Below, one piece after another: positions 1 through 8,059 of a stretch of DNA of 35,272 nucleotides (its first letter is position 1; each line of letters opens with the position of its first letter). Made by a program: the position numbers and the translations under genes. The notes beneath the pieces are model-generated. The model was not told the origin of the DNA and did no database searches. It was given only the letters and a program-made list of their open reading frames with translations. The DNA comes from an uncultured Alistipes sp. (lineage in GTDB: Bacteria > Bacteroidota > Bacteroidia > Bacteroidales > UBA932), in assembly GCA_945787505.1 (NCBI GenBank), contig CALZHC010000015.1, forward strand, positions 1 to 35,272. The letters are read 5' to 3'.

Positions 1-204
1 TCTGATTTCTGGATTCGAGCATCTTTTGGGCATTATTATGGAGAAACTCTGTTTTTATTGGCATTTCTCCATATTATCACCGGAATTATGCTTTTTCAGT
101 TAGATTCAAGCAGAAATACGCATAAAATATGCTCTTCCAATACGTCCAATACGTCCAACACGTCCAATACGTCAAATAACTCCAACACAACCAACACGCC
201 TTAG
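1..204 (+). CDS. C-terminal fragment of an unidentified membrane protein
   Basis: An open frame enters from the left edge and stops with TAG at 202-204, so only the last 67 residues are visible. They begin with a hydrophobic stretch rich in Phe, Leu and Ile that looks like one transmembrane helix, with a charged and polar tail after it. The tail ends in a low-complexity run of Asn-Thr-Ser units encoded by 9-base tandem repeats. A multi-pass transporter or acyltransferase end is possible, but the family cannot be named from this much sequence. Its real length and start lie outside the window. Confidence 0.6.
   Translation, partial: SDFWIRASFGHYYGETLFLLAFLHIITGIMLFQLDSSRNTHKICSSNTSNTSNTSNTSNNSNTTNTP
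136..198 (+). repeat. Degenerate 9-bp tandem repeat encoding Asn-Thr-Ser
   Basis: Seven consecutive 9-base units follow the pattern TCCAAYACG. The first four are near-perfect (136, 145, 154, 163) and the last three are degenerate (172, 181, 190). Each unit keeps the reading frame of the membrane-protein tail, so gain or loss of units would change only the tail length. Confidence 0.85.
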
Positions 205-416
205 GTGAGACTCCTTATATTATCGCCGCCAAAAGATCTGCGTCGACAGATATCAGCCTCTGAAGTTGCTTGGCGCTGGCGTTGTAGTCATAATGAAGAC
301 GCTTCTGTAATAAGTAACTATGAATCCCCGAATTTTCGCAAAGTAAATTCCCCGTTTTGAGGGATAGAAAAATCTGAATATTGCAGCGTTTTGTACTAAT
401 ATTTACAGCGACATCA

Positions 417-785
417 ATGAAAATAGGTAGACAGGCCAAGGCCAATACGATGTACAAGGTAAGCATCCACAACAATGGTGGGCAGAAATATGCTTCATCG
501 CAACCATTCACTCTGGACGAGAACGGCAAGAAGCATTATTTCCATAAGCATTGGGGTATAGTTGACGATAATATGAAGTTCCAGGCGAACTCGACATACT
601 TTTACGTATCCTTGGAAGAGCGTCGCAAACTCATATTTCCTTCAGACTGGGACCTGTCAGAGATTGAGGCGCTGTCCGGAACGGGACATCGTGGCGTCAT
701 CGAGTATAATGGTGGCGACCTTGATAGAATGTACGGTCCGACTTGGTTTCTGGATAATGTCGCTTTGATATTCAATAAGTTATGA
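417..785 (+). pseudogene. Truncated IS4/IS1634-like transposase N-terminus (remnant)
   Basis: The frame encodes about 122 residues from the ATG at 417 (another ATG is at 450). The N-terminal pattern includes KVSIHNNGGQKYAS, a KHYFHKHWGIVD segment, an LIFPSDWDLSE segment and a closing YGPTWFLDNVA. I recall this order from the start of large Bacteroidales IS transposases, where the last element is followed by several hundred residues holding the DDE core. Here the frame stops immediately after it, so no catalytic domain is present. The fragment lies 42 bases from the 3' end of tRNA-Leu, a common landing site for mobile DNA. The family assignment is from memory; a small unrelated hypothetical protein is the alternative. 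Confidence 0.5.
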
Positions 786-827
786 AGAAGAAAAAGGAGA
801 CATCCCCTGATGAGGATATCCCCTTTG

Positions 828-909
828 TGCGGGCGAAGGGACTCGAACCCATACGCCTTACGGCACCAGATCCTAAGTCTGGCTTGGCTACCAATTACAA
901 CACGCCCGC
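828..909 (-). tRNA. tRNA-Leu (anticodon UAG)
   Basis: Read on the minus strand, the 7-base acceptor arms GCGGGCG (909-903) and CGCCCGC pair perfectly. The T arm carries GGGTTCGAGTCCC. The anticodon stem CCAGA/TCTGG encloses the loop CTTAGGA with anticodon TAG, and a long variable arm (TGCCGTAAGGCG) marks a class II tRNA, as expected for leucine. The 3' CCA is not encoded. Its 3' end faces the transposase remnant. A separate promoter lies just upstream. Confidence 0.95.
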
Positions 910-923
910 TCCGTTTCCATTTG

Positions 924-954
924 CAAATATACTACATTTTTATCAATACGCAAA
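924..954 (-). promoter_or_regulatory. Bacteroidota promoter for tRNA-Leu
   Basis: On the minus strand TTTG (954-951) is followed by 19 bases and TATATTTG (931-924), matching the TTTG/TAnnTTTG consensus exactly. Transcription would start about 8 bases before the tRNA 5' end. The -33 box overlaps the last codons of prmA. Confidence 0.75.
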
Positions 955-1809
955 TTTCTTCTTCAGTCGGAATCTTACAGCACTCCACTTATCTTTGGTG
1001 CGTGCCTCCTCCATAATGAAGCCGCACTCGTTAGCCTTGAACTCCAACATCGGGATATCCTCTTCATAGAAACCGCTTACGATGAGAATCCCATCCGTTC
1101 TAAGAGATCTGGCATAGGTGGAGATATCCGAAAGTAGAATGTTCCTATTGATATTGGCCAGGATTATGTCGTAGCTTCCGGCTTGAAGCAGAGAAGCATC
1201 ACCACACAGAACCTTGGTCTTCTCGCCAACCCTGTTCTTATATGTATTCTCTTTGGCAGAATCTGCAGCAATCGGGTCTATATCAATGGCAATAACTGGA
1301 GCGGCAGCCTTCATCTTGGCAGCAAGAATGGCAAGCACCCCTGTACCGCATCCCATGTCGAGAACCTTTTTACCCTTGATCTCATCCTCCATATCCAGCA
1401 TCATACCTACTATAAGGGAAGTAGTCTGGTGGTGTCCTGTACCGAAAGCCATCTTCGGATCGATGGTAATAATGAAACGTGTCGGCTCAAGCCCTTTATG
1501 AAACGATGCCTTGATGGTACACTGGCCATTTACCACGACTGGTTCAAAGGAGGACTCCCAGACCTGATTCCAGTTAGTCTGTGGAATCAGGTCGAGAGTG
1601 TACTCTATATTAAATAGCGACTGATCTATCCCCGACAACAACACTTTGAGGTTAGACTCCGAAAAATCCTCCTTTCGTATGTACGCCTTCAAGTAAGGAT
1701 CTTCAGTCATATAGCTCTCAAACCCCAAATCATCGATTTCAGCTGTCAGAATCTCTGCAAACTCTTCACTGAAAGGAGTCAGTTTGAGAGAGAGTTCAAT
1801 GTAGTCCAT
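943..1809 (-). CDS. prmA: Ribosomal protein L11 methyltransferase
   Basis: The product (288 aa) should be the SAM-dependent methyltransferase that methylates ribosomal protein L11. The N-terminal third is the small L11-recognition domain. Residues 120-130 are the PrmA signature MAFGTGHHQTT, where the usual Pro is replaced by Gln. The SAM-binding glycine motif DMGCGTG is at 151-157, with an acidic IDIDP strand near 175-179. ANINRNIL at 218-225 is the family's catalytic-loop motif. Length is normal for the family. The gene sits 12 bases downstream of tpiA on the same strand and is probably co-transcribed with it. Confidence 0.93.
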   Translation of the reverse strand: MDYIELSLKLTPFSEEFAEILTAEIDDLGFESYMTEDPYLKAYIRKEDFSESNLKVLLSGIDQSLFNIEYTLDLIPQTNWNQVWESSFEPVVVNGQCTIKASFHKGLEPTRFIITIDPKMAFGTGHHQTTSLIVGMMLDMEDEIKGKKVLDMGCGTGVLAILAAKMKAAAPVIAIDIDPIAADSAKENTYKNRVGEKTKVLCGDASLLQAGSYDIILANINRNILLSDISTYARSLRTDGILIVSGFYEEDIPMLEFKANECGFIMEEARTKDKWSAVRFRLKKKFAY

Positions 1810-1821
1810 CGGGAAGAGATA

Positions 1822-2574
1822 TTAATAGCTTTTAGCAATACCTATAAAATCGTCGGCCTTCAGGGCAGCACCGCCGATAAGACCTCCGTCAATATCCTTC
1901 TGTGAGAAGAGTTCAGGAGCATTTGAAGGCTTGCAGCTTCCACCGTAAAGGATGGAAATCTCTTCAGCAAGCTCCCCGAACTTTGAAGCCAGGGTTGCTC
2001 TGATGAAAGCGTGGATCTCCTGAGCCTGAGCAGAGGTAGCTGTCTTTCCTGTTCCAATAGCCCAAACGGGTTCATAAGCCACTACGACCTGAGCCATCTG
2101 TTCAGGAGTAAGATTAAACAGGACCTCTTCAATCTGAGCCTTTACTATTTCAAAATGTTTTCCGGCTTCACGTTCTTCCAGCTTTTCCCCTACGCAGTAG
2201 ATTGGTTTAAGACCGTTTTCAAGTGCAAGAGCCATCTTGGCATTAAGAGTTTCAGAGGTTTCACCATAGTATTCCCTCCTTTCTGAGTGACCCAAAATAA
2301 CATACTCGCAGCAGCAGGATTTAAGCATTGCTGCCGACACTTCACCGGTGAATGCACCTTTGGGCTGATTAGCACAGTTCTGTGCACCCAAAGAGACACG
2401 AGAGCCTTTGAGGGCATCACCTACACTGACTATATGAGTGAAAGGGGGACATACTATAAGCCTTACATCTGAAGGCACTTCACCCATTTTTGAAACTATT
2501 CCGTTAACAAGTTCCACTCCCTCACATACAAGAGTGTTCATTTTCCAGTTACCTGCTACAATTTTTTGTCTCAT
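1822..2574 (-). CDS. tpiA: Triosephosphate isomerase
   Basis: The enzyme interconverts dihydroxyacetone phosphate and glyceraldehyde 3-phosphate in glycolysis and gluconeogenesis in the cytosol. The 250-aa length is typical of the TIM barrel. The catalytic residues are visible: Lys11 in GNWKMN, His96 in GHSERR, and Glu168 in AYEPVWAIGTGK. Flexible loop 6 follows at about 171-179, and the phosphate-binding LYGGS motif is near the C-terminus. It is the first gene of a likely tpiA-prmA unit and diverges from tig. Confidence 0.97.
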   Translation of the reverse strand: MRQKIVAGNWKMNTLVCEGVELVNGIVSKMGEVPSDVRLIVCPPFTHIVSVGDALKGSRVSLGAQNCANQPKGAFTGEVSAAMLKSCCCEYVILGHSERREYYGETSETLNAKMALALENGLKPIYCVGEKLEEREAGKHFEIVKAQIEEVLFNLTPEQMAQVVVAYEPVWAIGTGKTATSAQAQEIHAFIRATLASKFGELAEEISILYGGSCKPSNAPELFSQKDIDGGLIGGAALKADDFIGIAKSY

Positions 2575-2600
2575 TTCTTATTGTTTTAGTATTGATTCCG

Positions 2601-2608
2601 CAAAGATA
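2601..2608 (-). promoter_or_regulatory. Probable -7 box for tpiA
   Basis: TATCTTTG on the minus strand fits TAnnTTTG and lies 27 bases before the tpiA ATG. No exact TTTG is found at the expected -33 distance, so the upstream box is degenerate. Confidence 0.45.
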
Positions 2609-2637
2609 CTCTTTATTTTCTGCCTTTAAAATACAGA

Positions 2638-2669
2638 TTTGCAAAACTTAAAGGATTTATATATTTTTG
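2638..2669 (+). promoter_or_regulatory. Promoter for the tig-clpP-clpX operon
   Basis: TTTG at 2638-2641 and TATTTTTG at 2662-2669 are separated by 20 bases, a full match to the Bacteroidota housekeeping promoter. It leaves a 5' leader of about 45 bases before the tig ATG. Confidence 0.7.
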
Positions 2670-2720
2670 CACCCCTTATATAATAGGGAAAAAACCGTTT
2701 TGAAATAATTAACACAAGAT

Positions 2721-4043
2721 ATGGAAATTAAAGAACTCAACAATGACGGTCTGACAATCAGACTCGCATTCCACTTCGTAGCTGAAGATTACGCCGAAGG
2801 AAGAAAGAAAATTCTCAACAGAATCCGCCGCAACGCAGACATCAAGGGATTCAGAAAAGGTATGGCACCTGCATCGCTCATTGAAAAAGCACATGGCGGT
2901 GAAGCACTTGTAGAATCCATCAACACCCTCATTTCTGAAAACCTCAACAAGTATATCGAAGAAAACAAACTCACGATCATCGGAGAACCTCTTCCTGTTG
3001 AAGACGATGAAAAGAAGAACACATTTGCAAACGGAGAAGAATTCGATTTCACTTTCGACATCGCTCTTGCTCCTAAATTCGATGTTTCTTTGAGCGCAGA
3101 AGACAAGATCGCATACTACACAGTACCTGCAAACGAAACTGAAAAAGAGGCTTATAAGAAAAATATCTACAAACAGTTCTCGAAACTTGAAACATGTGAT
3201 GCAGTAAAGGACGGTGACTTCCTCATCGCAGACTTCATCCAGGGTGACAGAAAAGTAGAAAACTCATATATCTCTACCACTGTTCTTCCCGAAGAGGGAA
3301 AAGCACTGTTCATCGGCAAGAAGGCTGGTGATGAATTCGACATCGACGTAGTGGCAGTATTCAACAACGAAACCGACCGTGCTGCTATGCTCAAGATGAA
3401 GAAAGAAGAACTTGCTGAAACTGCACCCGTATGGCACCTGGTAGTTAAAGAAGTTAAAAACTATGTTGACGCTGTTCCCGGACAGGAACTCTATGACCAG
3501 ATGTTCGGAAAAGATGTAGTAAAGACCGAAGAAGAGTTCAATGCAGAAATCGAAAAGAGACTCGTTGAAGAGCTCAAACAGGAAAGCGACTACAGATTTA
3601 TGCTCGATGCTCGCAAATACCTCATCGACAAAGCTAACATAGCTCTCCCTGAAGATTTCCTCAAGAGATGGCTCTTCACTGCAAACGAAGGCAAATTCAC
3701 AATGGAAGAAATTGAAAAAGATTTTCCCCTCTTCCTTCAGGACTTCAGATGGCAGAGCATCGCTAACAAGATTATCACAGACAACAAACTTGAAATCAAC
3801 AGAGAATCTATCAAGGCTGAAGCAATCAAGCTTGCACAGTACCAGTTTGCTATGTACGGAATTGCTAACGCACCTGCTGATCAGCTCGAAAACTTCGCTG
3901 AAATGATTCTCAAAGATGAGAAACAGTCACGCCGCCTCTTCGAAAAGGCTGAGGAGACAGCTGTGCTCGCATTCCTCAGAGGAGTTGTAACCCTTGAAAA
4001 CAAGGAGATCAGCTCAGAAGAGCTCCGTAAAATGAACAACTAA
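2721..4043 (+). CDS. tig: Trigger factor, ribosome-associated chaperone
   Basis: Trigger factor binds at the ribosome exit tunnel and shields nascent chains. The 440-aa protein has the N-terminal ribosome-binding domain with the loop signature GFRKGMAP (canonical GFRxGxxP) around residues 43-50. A diverged PPIase-like segment follows in the middle, then a long helical C-terminal substrate-binding domain rich in Glu, Lys and Leu. The first ATG is well placed after the promoter. The stop lies 17 bases before clpP, so folding and proteolysis genes are transcribed together, an arrangement conserved in many bacteria. The PPIase part is too diverged to judge isomerase activity by eye. Confidence 0.93.
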   Translation: MEIKELNNDGLTIRLAFHFVAEDYAEGRKKILNRIRRNADIKGFRKGMAPASLIEKAHGGEALVESINTLISENLNKYIEENKLTIIGEPLPVEDDEKKNTFANGEEFDFTFDIALAPKFDVSLSAEDKIAYYTVPANETEKEAYKKNIYKQFSKLETCDAVKDGDFLIADFIQGDRKVENSYISTTVLPEEGKALFIGKKAGDEFDIDVVAVFNNETDRAAMLKMKKEELAETAPVWHLVVKEVKNYVDAVPGQELYDQMFGKDVVKTEEEFNAEIEKRLVEELKQESDYRFMLDARKYLIDKANIALPEDFLKRWLFTANEGKFTMEEIEKDFPLFLQDFRWQSIANKIITDNKLEINRESIKAEAIKLAQYQFAMYGIANAPADQLENFAEMILKDEKQSRRLFEKAEETAVLAFLRGVVTLENKEISSEELRKMNN

Positions 4044-4060
4044 ACAGACAAAAAGGATAT

Positions 4061-4729
4061 ATGGCTTCGGAATTTGAAAAATATGCTGTAAAGCATCTGA
4101 ATATCAGCAGCAACACACTCAACGGATACTCTAAGGTATATGCAGGGTACATAAATCCCACCATTATCGAAGAACGTCAGTTGAACGTGGCATCAATGGA
4201 TGTCTTCTCACGACTTATGATGGACAGGATTATCTTTCTTGGCGTGGGAATCGACTCTGATGTCGCAAACATCGTACAGGCACAGTTGCTCTTTCTCGAA
4301 TCAGCAGATTCCAAAGCGGATATCCAAATATACATAAACTCTCCGGGCGGCATGGTATATGCCGGCCTGGGGATTTATGATACAATGCAGCTGGTTGCGC
4401 CCGATGTTGCAACAATATGTACCGGAATGGCAGCCTCCATGGCCGCAGTACTCCTGACAGCAGGAGAAAAGGGAAAGCGCTCAGTTCTTCCTCACTCCAG
4501 GGTACTTATCCACCAGCCATTAGGCGGAGCCGAAGGTCAGGCGTCTGACATTGAAATTGCAGCTCGTGAAATCAAAAAGCTCAAGAACGAGCTCTACGAT
4601 ATCATCTCCACCCACAGCGGTCAGCCCATTGAAAAAATCGCAGCAGATGCCGACAGGGATTATTGGATGAATGCATCTGAGGCTGTTGAATACGGAATGG
4701 CAGATCACATATTAACCCGTCAGAAATAA
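4061..4729 (+). CDS. clpP: ATP-dependent Clp protease proteolytic subunit
   Basis: ClpP forms the serine-protease double ring that degrades proteins fed by ClpX or other Clp ATPases. At 222 aa it is slightly longer than E. coli ClpP because of an N-terminal extension before the FSRLMMDRIIFLG strand. The catalytic triad is intact: Ser126 in GMAASMAA, His151 in LIHQPLGG, and Asp200 in DRDYWMNA. The oxyanion region SPGG is at 94-97. It is seven bases upstream of clpX. Confidence 0.97.
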   Translation: MASEFEKYAVKHLNISSNTLNGYSKVYAGYINPTIIEERQLNVASMDVFSRLMMDRIIFLGVGIDSDVANIVQAQLLFLESADSKADIQIYINSPGGMVYAGLGIYDTMQLVAPDVATICTGMAASMAAVLLTAGEKGKRSVLPHSRVLIHQPLGGAEGQASDIEIAAREIKKLKNELYDIISTHSGQPIEKIAADADRDYWMNASEAVEYGMADHILTRQK

Positions 4730-4736
4730 CATATAT

Positions 4737-6050
4737 ATGGCATCAAGCAATGACAGACGACATATAACTTGCGACATCTGCGGTAGAAATGACATGCAGG
4801 TGGATATGTTGCTCACCACAGCAACAGGAGGAATCTGCAAGGAATGTGCATTCAGAATATACTCAATAGTGGATGAGGCTATCGATGAAGGATTCATTCT
4901 TCCTTCCGAATTCGGAAAAGAGCCCAAAAAGCAGGTCTCCTGCGAAAAGCTCAATTTCACTCCCAAAGAGATTACTGCATTTCTGGACAGGTTCGTTATA
5001 GGACAGGAGGAGGCCAAAAAGTTCCTTTCTGTTGCCGTCTATAACCACTACAAGAGAATCAACGAAGTTTTCAAGCAGAATAAGAAGAAAAAGAAGGCCT
5101 CCGGAAAGAATGGTACCCTTGAAAACGAAAAGAGCGTTCTCGAGGTCGAAAAATCAAATATCCTACTTGTAGGACCTACCGGAACAGGCAAGACGCTCCT
5201 GGCCAAGAGCATAGCAAAGATGCTCAATGTTCCCTTCGCCATTGTCGATGCGACTGTACTGACTGAAGCAGGATATGTCGGAGAGGATGTCGAGAGCATC
5301 CTTACCCGTCTTTTGCAGGCAGCAGATTACGACGTTGAAAAGGCAGAAAGAGGCATTGTATTTATTGATGAAATAGATAAGATTGCCAGAAAGAGTGACA
5401 ACCCCTCCATCACCCGTGATGTCTCAGGCGAAGGTGTCCAGCAGGCAATGCTTAAACTTTTGGAGGGAACCATAGTAAATGTTCCTCCTCAGGGCGGCAG
5501 GAAACACCCTGAACAGAAACTCATCAGCGTCAACACCACAAACATACTTTTTATATGTGGAGGCGCTTTTGAAGGAATCGAAAAAAGAATTGCACAAAGA
5601 CTCAATACCCATACTGTCGGATATGGAGCATCTGCAAAAAATGCGCGCATAGACATGGATAACCTCCTTCAGTACATTGCGCCACAAGACTTGCGCTCTT
5701 ATGGGCTCATACCCGAAATTGTAGGCCGTATGCCTGTGGTGACATATCTCCACCCCTTGGACAGAGAGGCATTGCTCAGAATCCTTACCGAACCCGAAAA
5801 CGCACTTATCAAACAGTACACAAGGCTTTTCGAGATGGAGGATGTAAAGCTCACCATAGATGATGAGGTATTGGAGTTCATTGTAGATACTGCTATCGAA
5901 TACAAGCTGGGAGCCAGAGGTCTGCGTGCCATCTGCGAGGCTATAATGCTGGATCCCATGTACGAAACTCCAGGCAGCGGAAAGAAAGAGGTCCATATCG
6001 GACTTGATTTTGCCAAAGCGAAAGTATCCAATATCACATCTACACTTTAG
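4737..6050 (+). CDS. clpX: ATP-dependent Clp protease ATP-binding subunit ClpX
   Basis: ClpX is the AAA+ unfoldase that recognises tagged substrates and threads them into ClpP. The N-terminal zinc-binding domain has Cys12, Cys15, Cys34 and Cys37. Walker A is GPTGTGKT at 146-153, the pore loop GYVG is at 179-182, and Walker B IVFIDEID is at 207-214. The RKHP loop characteristic of ClpX is present downstream. A Lys-rich linker at about 114-125 separates the zinc domain from the AAA+ module. It completes the tig-clpP-clpX operon. Confidence 0.97.
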   Translation: MASSNDRRHITCDICGRNDMQVDMLLTTATGGICKECAFRIYSIVDEAIDEGFILPSEFGKEPKKQVSCEKLNFTPKEITAFLDRFVIGQEEAKKFLSVAVYNHYKRINEVFKQNKKKKKASGKNGTLENEKSVLEVEKSNILLVGPTGTGKTLLAKSIAKMLNVPFAIVDATVLTEAGYVGEDVESILTRLLQAADYDVEKAERGIVFIDEIDKIARKSDNPSITRDVSGEGVQQAMLKLLEGTIVNVPPQGGRKHPEQKLISVNTTNILFICGGAFEGIEKRIAQRLNTHTVGYGASAKNARIDMDNLLQYIAPQDLRSYGLIPEIVGRMPVVTYLHPLDREALLRILTEPENALIKQYTRLFEMEDVKLTIDDEVLEFIVDTAIEYKLGARGLRAICEAIMLDPMYETPGSGKKEVHIGLDFAKAKVSNITSTL

Positions 6051-6080
6051 TCCCATATCTCAATTATAGCTTTGCTTGTT

Positions 6081-7445
6081 ATGAGAAGGGATGCTGTTGA
6101 TTTCGAAAAAGATCGCACCTCTGATTTATTCAGAAAACTATTTGTACCGACACTTATCGGTTCTTTGAGTCTCTCGGCTGTCACAGCGATTGATGGTATT
6201 TTCATTGGACATGGATTGGGAACAGAGGCACTGGCAGCGGTAAACCTCATTGTTCCCGTATGGATTCTGTTCATCTCTATAGGTCTTATGCTCGGCATAG
6301 GTTCCTCTGTGGTAATGTCCATCCATCTCTCGAAACAGAATATAAAAGCGGCACGTATCAACCTGACACAGGCGATGATTGCGAGCAATGTCGTAGTCTT
6401 CATTATCAGCGTTCTCATACTGATGTTCCCATCGAGGACAGCCATACTGCTTGGAGCCTCCGAGGATCTGGTTCCTCTGGTAAGGGATTACCTTATCGGT
6501 GTGACTCCTGGCTTTATTTTTCAGCAGTGGAGTCTCATAGGACTGTTCGCCATTCGTCTTGACGGCTCTCCAAATGTAGCGATGATTTCAAATCTACTCA
6601 ATGGAATTACCAATGTTCTCCTCGATTACCTATTCATTTTTCCTTTCGGATGGGGTATGCTCGGTGCTGCAGCAGCCACAGGTACCAGCATTTTTGTGGG
6701 CGGAGCGGTGGCTATATGGTACTTCATCTTCAAGGCCAAGAAGATAAGACCTATAAGAATCAAGAGCAGCATTACATCCATCAAACTTTCAATAAGGAAT
6801 ATAGGATACCAATGCCGAATCGGTTTCCCGACCTTCATCGGAGAGTTCGCAATGGCGGTAATAACATTTGTCGGTAATTTTACATTCATGCACTACCTTG
6901 GCACAGATGGCGTAAGTGCATTCGGTGTGGCATGCTATTACACACCTTTGCTGTTTATGGTGGCAAATGCCATATCGACATCTGCCCAGCCTATAATCAG
7001 CTATAATTTTGGAGCCGGAAGGAGAGAGAAGATATCTGAAACGGAGAGAATAATTACTGTATCATCTATGTTTTTCGGTGTGGGAGTCTCACTTGCCTTC
7101 GTACTGTTCCCAGAGATTTTCGTTACACTCTTCATAGACAGTAGCACTCAAGCAGCACGGATTGCGATAGAGGGACTACCCTATTTTGCATCAGGTTTCC
7201 TCTTCCTGATCCTTGATATCGTTGCAATAGGCTATCTGCAGAGTCTTGAAAAAGTAAAAGCCCCCACAATCTTTTCACTATTGAGAGGGCTCATCCTTGT
7301 GGTACCTGCATATATTTTTCTTCCGAAGCTGTTCTCTACTGCGGGAATATGGCTCAGTACCGCTGCTGCTGACTTCATTACATTCCTTATGATATTGCTC
7401 TACCTCCTGTTTATGAAGAGGCAAGGTAAGCTATCACATTCTTGA
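6081..7445 (+). CDS. MATE family efflux transporter
   Basis: The 454-residue protein is almost entirely hydrophobic, with about 12 predicted membrane helices in two halves, as in the multidrug and toxin extrusion family. Typical N-terminal features include LFVPTLIGSLSLSAVTAIDG followed by IGHGLGTEALAAVN. A second half begins near GFPTFIGEFAMAVITFVGN, and SAQPIISYNFGA matches the conserved Q-P-x-x-x-Y-N-G region of the family. It probably exports organic cations or drugs in exchange for Na+ or H+; the substrate cannot be read. I chose the ATG at 6081 over an in-frame TTG at 6072. It starts 30 bases after clpX and its 3' end overlaps the convergent DUF1963 gene by 35 bases. Confidence 0.9.
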   Translation: MRRDAVDFEKDRTSDLFRKLFVPTLIGSLSLSAVTAIDGIFIGHGLGTEALAAVNLIVPVWILFISIGLMLGIGSSVVMSIHLSKQNIKAARINLTQAMIASNVVVFIISVLILMFPSRTAILLGASEDLVPLVRDYLIGVTPGFIFQQWSLIGLFAIRLDGSPNVAMISNLLNGITNVLLDYLFIFPFGWGMLGAAAATGTSIFVGGAVAIWYFIFKAKKIRPIRIKSSITSIKLSIRNIGYQCRIGFPTFIGEFAMAVITFVGNFTFMHYLGTDGVSAFGVACYYTPLLFMVANAISTSAQPIISYNFGAGRREKISETERIITVSSMFFGVGVSLAFVLFPEIFVTLFIDSSTQAARIAIEGLPYFASGFLFLILDIVAIGYLQSLEKVKAPTIFSLLRGLILVVPAYIFLPKLFSTAGIWLSTAAADFITFLMILLYLLFMKRQGKLSHS

Positions 7446-8058
7446 AAGAGGGACGTTCCAGATCTGCAGTAGGTATCAGAAAGAGTAGCTGTCCCCAATC
7501 CATGAAATTCAGTGTATGTTCATCATCGATATCATCACTATCGAGCTGCAGTAGAAGTGTATATTTGTCCAAGTCTACATCATCGGCCAAATAGGCGGGC
7601 AAGCCAAGCAGTTTGGTATCGTACTCCGAGCCTTGGTCCTCAACGGCTTCAAAGTCAATCTTATGTTCTCTAATCGAGATGGGATTGTCATCATCATCTA
7701 TAAGTACCACCCTCTCGAAATTTTCATAATCGTTGCGAGGATAATAGAGAACCTTAACATCACCCGGGTTCCAGAAAGCATCTCCTACAGGGTCACATAA
7801 TAAATCCCCGAGATAATACTCTATCTTTCCGAAGAAATAGAGCATGCCCTCCTTAGGCAGCCTGTTTTCCTTGTCATACGGAGCTGCCTGAGTACAGTTG
7901 ATCTGTCCTATAAAGGTGTAGTGGACCTTATCTCCCTCCTCGTCCTTATAAACAGGAAAATCGAAACTGTGAGGGAGATCAGGGTCTCCCCACAGTTTCG
8001 ATTCACCTATATTAAGTTCTCCCTCAACAACGTGATGGATAAGCTTAATAGCATTCAT
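7411..8058 (-). CDS. DUF1963 (YwqG-like) protein
   Basis: A soluble acidic protein of 215 aa with the family features of DUF1963/YwqG: a GESKLWGDPDLP start segment, FIGQINC, a LPKEGMLYFFG turn, LLLQLDSDD, and a C-terminal MDWGQLLFLI strand. The biochemical role of the family is not established, so no function is assigned. The gene begins one base after the aminotransferase stop and is very likely translated from the same message. Confidence 0.8.
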   Translation of the reverse strand: MNAIKLIHHVVEGELNIGESKLWGDPDLPHSFDFPVYKDEEGDKVHYTFIGQINCTQAAPYDKENRLPKEGMLYFFGKIEYYLGDLLCDPVGDAFWNPGDVKVLYYPRNDYENFERVVLIDDDDNPISIREHKIDFEAVEDQGSEYDTKLLGLPAYLADDVDLDKYTLLLQLDSDDIDDEHTLNFMDWGQLLFLIPTADLERPSFKNVIAYLASS

Positions 8059-8059
8059 A

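Noticed and set aside
215..529. Minus-strand open frame of 104 codons opposite the transposase remnant
   Set aside because: It overlaps the remnant antisense, has no recognisable motif and no promoter. Its C-terminal half in 215-370 could be decayed mobile DNA, but nothing supports a gene.
782..1069. Plus-strand frames running through tRNA-Leu and into the 3' end of prmA
   Set aside because: They cross a certain tRNA and lie antisense to prmA; no family pattern.
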